From the NCBI GenBank assembly GCA_934725535.1, contig CAKVBV010000009.1, positions 1 to 49,226 of the forward strand: a DNA stretch of 49,226 nt, read 5' to 3'. A program made the position numbers and the translations under genes. Below, in pieces: positions 41,634-49,226 of the stretch. Below the pieces are notes generated by a model. It had not been told where the DNA came from, did not search any database, and was given only the letters and a program-made list of their open reading frames with translations. Source of the stretch: an uncultured Bacteroidales bacterium. GTDB lineage: Bacteria > Bacteroidota > Bacteroidia > Bacteroidales > Paludibacteraceae. Every line of letters begins with the position of its first letter. Position 1 is the first letter of the stretch.

Positions 41634-43112
41634 ATGCAACCCGAATACATCTTTGAGACCTCGTGGGAGGTCTGTAACCGTGTGGGCGGTATCTATGCCG
41701 TCCTCTCCACCCGTGCCGCGTCCATGCAACGCGAACACAAGGACAAAGTGATTTTCTTTGGTCCCGATTTGGGTGGGACGTCCGATATCTACTTCAAAGA
41801 AAGCAAGACTCTTCTGCGCGGTTGGCGACCGGAAGGCGTGCGTGTAGGGCGTTGGCAGGTGCCGGGCAAGCCTATCGCAGTGCTGCTCCGCTGGGACAAA
41901 CTGTGGGCGGAAAAGGATGCCATCTATGCCCATTTTTGGCAGCAATACGGCGTGCAGAGCCATGCTGCTTATGGCGATTATGATGAGTCCTGCCTCTTTG
42001 CCTACGCCGTCGGACAGGTGGCAGAGAGTCTCTACCGTCACCTCGGCATGCCTGTAACGGTCATGCACTGCAACGAGTGGCAGACCGCCTTCACCGTACT
42101 CTATATCCGTGAGCATTGTCCGCGAATAGGTACCCTTTTCACCACCCATGCTACAAGCATCGGACGCTCTATTGCGGGCAATGGCAAGCCGCTGTATGAC
42201 TATTTCGATGGTTACCATGGCGACCAGATGGCGGCGGAACTCAACATGGTCAGCAAGCACTCCGCCGAGAAGACTGCTGCACACTACTGCGACTGCTTCA
42301 CCACCGTCAGCGACCTCACCGCACGCGAGTGCAAACAACTCCTCGACAAGCCTGTGGATATTGTCACGCCCAATGGCTTTGAGCATGACTTTGTTCCCCA
42401 AGGCGATGCCTTTGCCGCGGCACGCAAACGTGCCCGCAAAGCCTTGCTTGCATACGCCTTGTCACGTGGTGCTGAGGCAAAAGCCACGGACTGGTTTATT
42501 GGCACTGCCGGACGGTTGGAGTGGAAAAACAAAGGCATTGATGTCTTCCTTGCGTCTATGGAGCGGTTGGGTAGCATACCCGCCACGTCTGCCAAGGCGG
42601 GCAATAAGCAGGTACTTGCTTTTGTGATGATACCTTATCTCGACAAGCCCGACTACACTGTCGGCAACGTCCGCGTGGTCTTTATCCCCACTTACCTCAA
42701 CGGCAACGACGGTGTACTCAATCTGCCCTACTATGATTTGCTCATCGGACTGGACGCTACCGTCTTCCCGAGTTACTATGAGCCGTGGGGGTACACTCCG
42801 CTTGAGAGCATTGCTTTCCACGTGCCGACTATCACCACCACGCTCAGCGGCTTTGGTGTCTGGTGTATGTCGCAGGGTGTGCAGACCATCGACCAAGGTG
42901 TAGCCGTTATCCGCCGCACCGATAGCAATCAGGACGAGGTCGTGGAGACCATTGCCGACACATTGCATCACTACTTCTCGCTGAATACCAAGCAGAAAGA
43001 TACTATCCGCACCCTTGCGGCAGCCTTAGCCGACAAGGCAGACTGGAAGCATTTCTACCCCTGCTATCGCGAAGCCTACGCTATCGCGTTGCAACGCGCT
43101 GCATTGCGCTGA
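41634..43112 (+). CDS. Glycogen synthase-like glycosyltransferase (GT3 type)
   Basis: The 492-aa enzyme has ETSWEVCNRVGGIYAVLSTRA at the N-terminus (the VGG sugar-nucleotide loop) and a C-terminal SYYEPWGYTPLESIAF with the E-x7-E motif. The overall layout, including the long middle part (TLFTTHATSIGRSIAGN, TVSDLTARECKQLL), matches the eukaryote-like GT3 glycogen synthases of Bacteroidota. It would elongate alpha-1,4-glucan from a sugar nucleotide, fitting the GH13 enzyme at 21531. It ends in convergence with the 919-aa surface gene. Confidence 0.88.
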   Translation: MQPEYIFETSWEVCNRVGGIYAVLSTRAASMQREHKDKVIFFGPDLGGTSDIYFKESKTLLRGWRPEGVRVGRWQVPGKPIAVLLRWDKLWAEKDAIYAHFWQQYGVQSHAAYGDYDESCLFAYAVGQVAESLYRHLGMPVTVMHCNEWQTAFTVLYIREHCPRIGTLFTTHATSIGRSIAGNGKPLYDYFDGYHGDQMAAELNMVSKHSAEKTAAHYCDCFTTVSDLTARECKQLLDKPVDIVTPNGFEHDFVPQGDAFAAARKRARKALLAYALSRGAEAKATDWFIGTAGRLEWKNKGIDVFLASMERLGSIPATSAKAGNKQVLAFVMIPYLDKPDYTVGNVRVVFIPTYLNGNDGVLNLPYYDLLIGLDATVFPSYYEPWGYTPLESIAFHVPTITTTLSGFGVWCMSQGVQTIDQGVAVIRRTDSNQDEVVETIADTLHHYFSLNTKQKDTIRTLAAALADKADWKHFYPCYREAYAIALQRAALR

Positions 43113-45872
43113 TTAGTAACTTTTGGAGTTAGTATAGAAAAGCAGACGTCCCAAACTATCGTAGATGGCGTTGTTTTGGCGAATGTACAAGTGTCCGTTA
43201 TGAAGGAATTTGCAGGCAGCTGATGTGGCATTGGTGTTCTGAAAGGTGTGTGTGGCTGTCTCGGTAGTCTGATAGACACATGAAATGGTCAGACGTTCTT
43301 GGTTCTCCCCCGCAGAGGTACGGAATGGGTAGTCTGCTTCCAGCAGGTCAGTAGTTGTATTGGTCAGTGTATCATACAAATAGATGTGCCGTAAGCGATG
43401 TAAACAGTCTGTGGGTACAACGGATATAGTAAGTGTAGTATCTTCCGGTGCATAGTAGCCCAACTGAATAGGGTGCAGAGCAACACTATCGGGCAAGGCA
43501 TTGAAACTCAATGGATTTCCATGGGTTATTGTGTATAGCATAGGATAGTGTGTATAACTCTTGATTTTTGGCAAGTCGTAGCCTGTTTCATAGTCGGTGC
43601 TAAATTTGTCAGGGTGCAGATATATGCTTGTTTCATCTGCCAAACCATCGGGAGCGGTAATGGTCAATTGTATCCATTGGGTGGTATCCGACCGGGTATC
43701 GTCTGCAGAAGAAACAGATAGTACGGAAGATGTCGGTACGAAACACAAGTAATTATCTATCAACAAATAACCGTCCTCTCGTGCTTGATAATAGAATGGC
43801 ATATTCGGGGTTATATCCGTAAGAATATGTTGCCAATAGGTGGTGTTATCCTCGCGCAATTCTGATACTTTAATTCTATCTTCAATCGGTTCATAAGGCA
43901 CCGGTACGTAGTTGTACATCAGCGGGGAAGCAATATAATTCCACCCTGTATGAATAGCATCCTTTTCCTCTTCCACTTCGGTGGTATAAACAGGTATGCG
44001 CATCGGTGTGCAGGCAAACTCTTTTATAGGGAAAGTGTATTCGCAATAGCCGTTTGCCAGAGCGTGAAACATATAGCCATAATACGGTCTGAGTGAATCT
44101 GTCGTTTCCTGCCAAGTGTTTTGTGGCAATGCCGTAAGAGTTGTCACTTTCCAATCCTGTTGATAGACAGTACTTTTACCTGTTGTGAGCCGTGTATCTG
44201 AAATACCGGTATGGGAAGGTATGGCAAAAGGATAGGTATCTTGAGTGGTTGTGGTGTAGGTATAGTATATTTGCGCTGTATGGCAGTTGCCTTGCACATT
44301 GATGCGTGCAGTATGAAAAGCGCGATTGCGCACATACAATGTATCACAAGTAAGCGAGGCATCCGGATTGACTATCAATTCCGCATCGGGGTAAATGTAT
44401 ATATTATGTACGTGAATATCGCTTGCAACAACTGCCTTGCCGGAACGTATGACCACATTATCATAATGCGTGAGCGTATCACCCACGGTGGCTTGTGGTG
44501 AGTCATAAATATACGGAACTCGGTAGTAATGAATGGACGTATCACGCTTATTGGTAAGTTCTTCTGCAATGTATGATTCCCACTGAATGTCCAAGCGCAC
44601 ATCGTGTCCCATCTGCAAAGTATCTATGGAAATACGATAGGTTCCGTCGTCAGGTTGGTTATCATTCAAGTAATTTCCTGCTGTCAGAGGAGTTCCGTTG
44701 CATGATACATCCGATGCTTTTTTGTCATTCATATTGATGGTTATTGCATCGTGGCTCCAATCTATAATATCCGCCTTTTCTCCCAATGCTTCCATAGCCC
44801 ATAGTGCTTGCAACGTTACATTATGATTGAGCAGATACCTGCTGTTTGCAGGGAAAGTGTCCGTGCAACCCGCTATATTCGTTACTCTCCACCCGAGGAA
44901 AACAATGTTACCGCGTTGCGGCTGTGGCAGGGTGATCCAGCGATTCTCGCCAAACAGTGTGTCGATTGCCTTGTATGCACCATTTTCATCGAATACCAAT
45001 GCCGGTATATGAGCAGTAGTTACATCGCTTGTGCTGTAGTCTGTATAGAAATAGTTGCGTTCCCTGGTCGTTATTACAAAGTCATCCAAGATTAGTTTGT
45101 GCTGGCTACTATATGTATTTTTGTTGTATGCGGCATATATACGCAGGTACAAATCACCTACATCCGGCAAGGCAACGGAGTATGGATAGGCTGTTTTTGA
45201 CAGAAGATATCCTTTATACTCCAACGGAATCCACGTAGCACTGTCTTGCGAATAGAGTACATTCATCTGCACATCGTTGCTCTTATATAGTTTTGCCATC
45301 CATTGTACAGAAACTACATCACGGAGTTTGCCTGTGGTAACAGAGCAGGAAGCATCGTATGATGTATTTCCATTCTCTTGAAGGACAGCACTTTGCGCAC
45401 CGTTGATGGCTCCTGTGGTACTCACATTTCCATCGTTGAACGACCATTGCAAGCCGTTATCGGCATTGGTCACCGAACGCTGTCCTTTGTAGGAAAGTTT
45501 TGCGGCATACCCTTCAAAGTCTTCTGTGTATATCACCTCTTCGCTTCCCAGTTTGCCTCCGTTTGGGTAAGCGAAAACAGCATATAGTGTTACAGACTGA
45601 GTGAAAGCGGTATTTGCTATATCCACAGTATCAGGACATTCGTCGGTAGGAGATGGTATAGTGCTTCTACTCCAACCTACAAACTCTTTGTTGTGTACTC
45701 TTTGAGCGGGCGTATATGCGCTAATTTTTCCGTCAGCATCGGGCACCACTTGCTTCTCTATTTGTCCGAGTACGTCAAAAGACACCTCAATAGCGGCAGT
45801 ATTATCTACGCTATACGCTGCAATGATAGTGAAAAGTAATGATAAAATCGTCAGAATATACTTCTTTTCCAT
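43113..45872 (-). CDS. Large surface protein with InlB-like repeats
   Basis: The 919-aa protein begins with a signal peptide (MEKKYILTILSLLFTIIAAYS). Two Listeria-Bacteroides (InlB B-type) repeats follow: ISAYTPAQRVHNKEFVGWS to LYAVFA, and ITLPQPQRGNIVFLGWRV to LQALW. Between them lies a jelly-roll-like stretch (YTEDFEGYAAKLSY). The last 30 residues (CKFLHNGHLYIRQNNAIYD then SLGRLLF) resemble the C-terminal sorting tail of many T9SS cargo proteins, but in a variant form. A surface or secreted role is likely; ligand unknown. It starts 38 bp after the phosphatase gene and may share its transcript. Confidence 0.75.
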   Translation of the reverse strand: MEKKYILTILSLLFTIIAAYSVDNTAAIEVSFDVLGQIEKQVVPDADGKISAYTPAQRVHNKEFVGWSRSTIPSPTDECPDTVDIANTAFTQSVTLYAVFAYPNGGKLGSEEVIYTEDFEGYAAKLSYKGQRSVTNADNGLQWSFNDGNVSTTGAINGAQSAVLQENGNTSYDASCSVTTGKLRDVVSVQWMAKLYKSNDVQMNVLYSQDSATWIPLEYKGYLLSKTAYPYSVALPDVGDLYLRIYAAYNKNTYSSQHKLILDDFVITTRERNYFYTDYSTSDVTTAHIPALVFDENGAYKAIDTLFGENRWITLPQPQRGNIVFLGWRVTNIAGCTDTFPANSRYLLNHNVTLQALWAMEALGEKADIIDWSHDAITINMNDKKASDVSCNGTPLTAGNYLNDNQPDDGTYRISIDTLQMGHDVRLDIQWESYIAEELTNKRDTSIHYYRVPYIYDSPQATVGDTLTHYDNVVIRSGKAVVASDIHVHNIYIYPDAELIVNPDASLTCDTLYVRNRAFHTARINVQGNCHTAQIYYTYTTTTQDTYPFAIPSHTGISDTRLTTGKSTVYQQDWKVTTLTALPQNTWQETTDSLRPYYGYMFHALANGYCEYTFPIKEFACTPMRIPVYTTEVEEEKDAIHTGWNYIASPLMYNYVPVPYEPIEDRIKVSELREDNTTYWQHILTDITPNMPFYYQAREDGYLLIDNYLCFVPTSSVLSVSSADDTRSDTTQWIQLTITAPDGLADETSIYLHPDKFSTDYETGYDLPKIKSYTHYPMLYTITHGNPLSFNALPDSVALHPIQLGYYAPEDTTLTISVVPTDCLHRLRHIYLYDTLTNTTTDLLEADYPFRTSAGENQERLTISCVYQTTETATHTFQNTNATSAACKFLHNGHLYIRQNNAIYDSLGRLLFYTNSKSY

Positions 45873-45910
45873 GGTTGTAATTGTGTTGTTAAAAAGTTAT
45901 CTAAATAAAA

Positions 45911-46891
45911 CTATACCCCCACCTCGTCCAGCAACTCTCCCGTATCCACGAAGCGGGTCTCTACGTGGAGCGTGTCGGGTGTTACAGTGATGTACTCGTA
46001 CACTCCGCGCCCGGACGATACGCACTCGTTATGGCGGCTCTGTTTGTTGGGGTAGCGTTTGGTAGAGGCGTTGGTACCGATATAGACAGTGGGGTTTATG
46101 TCGCGGAAGATGCTCGCTGTATGTCGCACGGTGCGCCGTGCATAGTTGTGGTCATGTCCCGAAAACACGATGTCCGCCCGCTGCAAAGCCCGTGTGAAGA
46201 ACAGCCATATCAGCGGGTTCTGTCGCCCTTTGGCACTGCTATACACGGGGTGGTGCATCATCACCACCGTGAAACGCCCGTCGGCATCTTCCAGCACCTT
46301 CTTCACCCAGAAGTTCACTTGCGTGTAGTCCGACAGGCGTTGCAAGCCGTCGGTATCTATTGCAACAAAGCGCAGTGTCGGGAAATCCACGTAGTATGTT
46401 GTGCCACGGAACCGCCGCGGACCGTTTTGCGGATTGGGAAACACCTCTTTCCAATGCGCAGGGAGGCGTTTTATCACGCCTTTGCGGTACTCATGGTTGC
46501 CGGGTGTAGCCAGCACAGGCAGCGAGTCAAACCGCGTCCCTGACAGGCTGTGGTACATCTGCTGTTCGTAATAGAAATACGGACGCTCGAACAAGTCGCC
46601 CAATTGGGCATAGAAATCTATGCGCGGGTGTTGTGCTGCAATAGCAATGAAGTCGCTGTCCGTCAGCGAGTTGTGCACATCACCCAGCAGAATAAACGCC
46701 AATGTGTCCCGCTGCAGACTCCTTAGGACACTGTCATTGGCAAAGGTAAGAAAGGTATGGTCTGTAATTGTGTCGCCCGTCCATTCGGGTTCGGGTGGGT
46801 TGGAGAACCAAGCCTTCCAGCGAAAGGCGCACAATATGCCGCCTGACGCTAAAAGGAATAGTGTGATAATCAGCCAAATGCGACGCTTCAT
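45911..46891 (-). CDS. Calcineurin-like metallophosphatase, membrane-anchored
   Basis: A 326-aa protein with one N-terminal membrane helix or uncleaved signal (IWLIITLFLLASGGILCAF). The metal-binding motifs of the calcineurin-like family are all present: GDVHNS, QLGDLFE, PGNHEYRK, MMHHPVYS and SGHDHNYAR. The pattern resembles purple-acid-phosphatase-like bacterial phosphatases acting in the periplasm. The start overlaps the DUF3127 stop (TGATG). Confidence 0.85.
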   Translation of the reverse strand: MKRRIWLIITLFLLASGGILCAFRWKAWFSNPPEPEWTGDTITDHTFLTFANDSVLRSLQRDTLAFILLGDVHNSLTDSDFIAIAAQHPRIDFYAQLGDLFERPYFYYEQQMYHSLSGTRFDSLPVLATPGNHEYRKGVIKRLPAHWKEVFPNPQNGPRRFRGTTYYVDFPTLRFVAIDTDGLQRLSDYTQVNFWVKKVLEDADGRFTVVMMHHPVYSSAKGRQNPLIWLFFTRALQRADIVFSGHDHNYARRTVRHTASIFRDINPTVYIGTNASTKRYPNKQSRHNECVSSGRGVYEYITVTPDTLHVETRFVDTGELLDEVGV

Positions 46892-47292
46892 CAGAACGGC
46901 AGGTCAGTGCTTTCGTCCACACCGGCAGCCGCATCAAAACTCTGAACGTCGGCTTGTGGTGCGGGTTGTGCTGCGGCAGCGGCAGGTGCCGGTTGCGCAG
47001 GCTGTGCGGGGGCGGCTGCTACGGCACCCTGTTGAACGCGCCATGCACGTATAGAGGTGTACCAACGTCCGTTGAACTCTCTCGACTCGATGTCGAAAGA
47101 CACTGTTACCACGTCGTCAATCTTGCACGGATTGCTCTTGATTCTGTCCTCGCCGAATAGTTCAAAGCACACCTTACGCGGGTACTGCTCTTGCGTTTCC
47201 AGCACATACGACTGGCTTTTCCACGGGTTACCCGCTTTGCTTGTGCCGCCCTGCTCCGGCAGAACCTGAATGATTTTTCCTACGATTTCCAT
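46891..47292 (-). CDS. DUF3127 protein, OB-fold-like with SSB-type tail
   Basis: The 133-aa protein has a 75-residue core (MEIVGKIIQVLPEQGGTSKAG through FNGRWYTSIRAWRVQ) of the DUF3127 family, predicted to have an OB-like fold. A flexible Ala/Pro/Gln linker follows. It ends in DESTDLPF, close to the acidic tip of single-strand DNA-binding protein (in E. coli DDDIPF) that recruits repair enzymes. DNA or RNA binding is likely from this resemblance but not shown. It lies downstream of pgk beyond the pgk terminator. Confidence 0.8.
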   Translation of the reverse strand: MEIVGKIIQVLPEQGGTSKAGNPWKSQSYVLETQEQYPRKVCFELFGEDRIKSNPCKIDDVVTVSFDIESREFNGRWYTSIRAWRVQQGAVAAAPAQPAQPAPAAAAAQPAPQADVQSFDAAAGVDESTDLPF

Positions 47293-47328
47293 TGTAATTA
47301 TTGCGTATTAGATATATAAACTATATAA

Positions 47329-47367
47329 ATTCAGGTGCACAGGACCTTATGCCCTATACACCTGAAT
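47329..47367 (-). terminator. Hairpin downstream of pgk
   Basis: ATTCAGGTG (47329-47337) and CACCTGAAT (47359-47367) pair perfectly around a 21-nt loop, a few bases after the pgk stop. The minus-strand sequence beyond is AT-rich (TTATATAGTTTATATATC). Confidence 0.55.
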
Positions 47368-47374
47368 GTTAGAT

Positions 47375-48628
47375 TTATTCGCCTGTGATGGCAGCCACAC
47401 CCGGCAGCACTTTGCCCTCGATAGCCTCGAGCAGTGCACCGCCACCGGTAGAGATATAACTTACACGGTCTGCCATACCGAACTTGTTGACGCATGCCAC
47501 GCTGTCGCCACCGCCGATAAGACTGTATGCACCCTCATCGGTTGCCTTGGCGATAGCCTCGGCAATAGCCTTGCTTCCGCCGGTGAAGTTGTCAAACTCG
47601 AACACGCCTGCGGGACCGTTCCAGAGGATGGTCTTTGCGCCCTCGATAGCCTTGGCGAAGGCTTTGCGGCTCTCAGGACCGGCGTCCATACCCTCCCAGC
47701 CATCGGGTATGTCATTGCTCGGGCATACTTTGGTATTGGCATCGTTGGAGAAGTTGTCGGCAATGATAGAATCTGTGCCAAGCACCAGGTTTACGCCTTT
47801 TGCCTTTGCCTTGGCGATAATGTCAAGTGCCAAATCCAGTTTGTCGTCCTCGCAGATGGAGTTGCCAATCTTCCCGCCTTGCGCCTTGGCGAAGGTGTAC
47901 GTCATTCCGCCACAGAGAATCAGGTTGTCCACTTTGTCCATCAGATTCTCGATGATACCAATCTTGGTCGATACCTTGGAGCCGCCCATGATAGCCGTGA
48001 AGGGGTGCTTGATATTGTGGAGGATATTGTTCACAGCAGCCACCTCTTTCTCCATCAGATAGCCGAGCATCTTGTTGTCAGCGTCGAAATAATCGGCAAT
48101 CACCGCGGTCGAAGCGTGCTTGCGGTGCGCGGTACCGAAAGCATCGTTCACGTAGCAGTCGGCATACGATGCCAGTGTCTTGGCGAACTCTTTCTGACGG
48201 GCTTTCATAGCCTTCTTGGCATCCTCGTAAGCGGGGTCCTCTTTGTCGATGTCCACCGGCTTACCCTCTTCTTCAGGGTAGAAGCGGAGGTTCTCAAGCA
48301 TCAGCACTTCGCCGGGCTTGAGGGCATCAGCCTGTGCCTTGGCGTTGGCGCAGTCCGGCGCAAACTGTACGGGAGTGCCCAATGCTTTGCTCACTGCGTC
48401 CACAATCTGCTTGAGGCTGTATTTAGCCACCACTTTGCCTTTCGGCTTACCCATGTGCGACATGATTATCAGTGCCCCGCCTTGTGCCAGGATATGCTTC
48501 AGCGTAGGCAGTGCGCCACGGATACGGGTGTCGTCGGTGATATTACCGTTCTCGTCGAGTGGAACATTGAAATCCACACGGACAATCGCCTTCTTGCCGG
48601 CGAAATTGTACTTGTCAATTGTCATCAT
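47375..48628 (-). CDS. pgk: Phosphoglycerate kinase
   Basis: This glycolytic enzyme forms ATP and 3-phosphoglycerate from 1,3-bisphosphoglycerate and ADP. The 417-aa protein has the signatures KKAIVRVDFNVPLDE, the substrate Arg/His region (LIIMSHMGKPKG), FTAIMGGSKVSTKIG, FDNFTGGSKAIAEAIA and the C-terminal GGGDSVACVNKFG. ATG 48628 (MMTIDKYNF) matches the length of Bacteroidota homologues; the longer frame from 48658 adds ten unrelated residues. Confidence 0.97.
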   Translation of the reverse strand: MMTIDKYNFAGKKAIVRVDFNVPLDENGNITDDTRIRGALPTLKHILAQGGALIIMSHMGKPKGKVVAKYSLKQIVDAVSKALGTPVQFAPDCANAKAQADALKPGEVLMLENLRFYPEEEGKPVDIDKEDPAYEDAKKAMKARQKEFAKTLASYADCYVNDAFGTAHRKHASTAVIADYFDADNKMLGYLMEKEVAAVNNILHNIKHPFTAIMGGSKVSTKIGIIENLMDKVDNLILCGGMTYTFAKAQGGKIGNSICEDDKLDLALDIIAKAKAKGVNLVLGTDSIIADNFSNDANTKVCPSNDIPDGWEGMDAGPESRKAFAKAIEGAKTILWNGPAGVFEFDNFTGGSKAIAEAIAKATDEGAYSLIGGGDSVACVNKFGMADRVSYISTGGGALLEAIEGKVLPGVAAITGE

Positions 48629-48674
48629 ACTCAATCTTTTTATACACTTTTTATACAAAAACCAATTCTGCCCG

Positions 48675-48705
48675 CAAAGTTACACAAAATACGCGGACCA
48701 CGCAA
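48675..48705 (-). promoter_or_regulatory. Promoter of pgk
   Basis: TTG (48703-48705), 20 bp, then TAACTTTG (48675-48682), minus strand. Confidence 0.7.
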
Positions 48706-48834
48706 CATCGGTATGAAAAATTAATGACAAAGTATGGAAGGTGGTGCCGCATTTGCAGACAAGAATTTCAGTTTCCGAAAAAAGGCAGCCAAACTAAAAG
48801 ATACGGTATGTATAACCTTTCGATATTGTCGGCT

Positions 48835-48938
48835 TAATCACATACTAATCTCATACTAATCACATACTAATCACATACTAATGTCATACACTTAACTCGA
48901 TAAGACATCCCCAACCCCTCCAAAGGAGGGGCTCAATA
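48835..48938 (-). repeat. Composite intergenic repeat, copy 3
   Basis: Five 11-bp units (TAATCACATAC type, 48835-48889), then CTTAACTCGATAAGACATCC and CCAACCCCTCCAAAGGAGGGG with CTCAATAA. On the minus strand it reads like copy 1 but without the 36-bp internal duplication. Confidence 0.85.
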
Positions 48939-49017
48939 AAAAGTATTCGAATGCACCATTAAATCGTACTTGACGCAATGCAAAATGCGCAATGATTGTA
49001 AATGGATATGGTTAGAA

Positions 49018-49078
49018 AATGAACGGACGGCTACGCCGTATTATCGTTGATTAGCCATAAATTCCATATTCCAAAATG
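49018..49078 (+). repeat. Dispersed repeat, copy B (partner at 5833)
   Basis: AAATGAACGGACGGCTACG through CCGTATTATC to CCATAAATTCCATATT; it matches 5833-5893 at most positions. It lies 80 bp beyond composite copy 3 and starts inside no gene. Confidence 0.7.
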
Positions 49079-49115
49079 CGTACATCGTAAATTCGTAAAT
49101 CGCAAATCTCTTGGG

Positions 49116-49226
49116 TTATCTCGCCCGCCACATACCTCCCGGCAACGATTTCACCACGTCCTGCAACTCCATCATCACCAACTCCGACGATACATCATTG
49201 TACGGCATCTGCATCTCCATCACTAT
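49116..49226 (-). CDS. dprA: C-terminal end of a DprA-like DNA-processing protein (partial)
   Basis: The last 36 codons run off the right edge of the window. They encode NDVSSELVMMELQDVVKSLP then GGMWRAR and a stop. This matches the small winged-helix end of DprA/Smf proteins, in which a helix of the form LLxELELxGxVxxLPGG precedes a short basic tail. DprA loads RecA on incoming single-stranded DNA. The bulk of the gene, including its Rossmann fold, is outside the window, so the call rests on this motif alone. Confidence 0.6.
   Translation of the reverse strand: MVMEMQMPYNDVSSELVMMELQDVVKSLPGGMWRAR

Noticed and set aside
47366..48724. 452-aa plus-strand frame across pgk
   Set aside because: Shadow of phosphoglycerate kinase.
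48724..48837. 37-aa frame with CRICRQEF beside the third composite repeat
   Set aside because: The Cys pair suggested a zinc ribbon, but only one pair is present, there is no promoter, and the stop codon lies in the 11-bp array. Not supported as a gene.

Overview
The window is one stretch of chromosome from a member of the Bacteroidota, most likely order Bacteroidales. Four things point there. Nearly every promoter I can place reads TTG-N19/20-TAnnTTTG (the Bacteroidota -33/-7 pattern), usually with little Shine-Dalgarno sequence. SecD and SecF are fused. There is a giant exported protein with a type IX secretion (T9SS) C-terminal tail and several OmpA or PorQ/PorE-like envelope proteins. The tmRNA tag ends in ALAA. 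I do not assign a genus.

Layout. 1-3110: tmRNA (ssrA), convergent with a two-gene envelope operon (PorQ-like barrel, helix-hairpin-helix protein) on the minus strand. 3250-5960: an accessory patch with a composite repeat, an orphan HipA-like protein whose catalytic acidic residues look replaced, an ATPase pseudogene with an internal deletion, a fossil second hipA tail and a VapBC-type pair cut short where a dispersed repeat begins. 6160-6380: a probable unassigned RNA of seven consecutive hairpins behind a TAnnTTTG box. 6433-16560: BIG2 lipoprotein, SecDF and a 1836-aa T9SS cargo with six repeated modules. 16700-17160: initiator tRNA-Met and a second CAT tRNA. 17219-18900: OmpA/LysM protein. 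18935-24845: pta-ackA (acetate/ATP), a GH13 glycosidase, a UbiA prenyltransferase and Maf.

24892-31899 holds housekeeping genes: LD-carboxypeptidase, tandem deoxynucleoside kinases, a Xer-type recombinase, a ribosome hibernation factor, a YqiA-like hydrolase, a GtrA protein, rsmA and corA. 32211-37777 is a four-gene minus-strand unit: membrane-anchored LytTR regulator, PD40/OmpA protein resembling PorE, an unrecognised secreted protein and a radical SAM/SPASM enzyme. Three copies of one short motif lie in front of the regulator. 38020-43112: SGNH hydrolase, then the overlapping unit pRiA4b-ORF3-like / miaA / PKD lipoprotein / GT3-like glycogen synthase. 43113-48705: a large surface protein, a metallophosphatase, a DUF3127 protein and pgk, all on the minus strand. 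The right edge cuts the C-terminus of a DprA-like protein.

The least explained material is intergenic. At least nine loci carry short tandem arrays with an 11-bp unit. The unit sequence varies between loci, but the period does not. Three of these arrays belong to a composite element that joins a CCCCTCC/GGAGGGG hairpin to the array. These arrays, the seven-hairpin RNA and the LytTR/OmpA/radical SAM unit are the main candidates for something undescribed.
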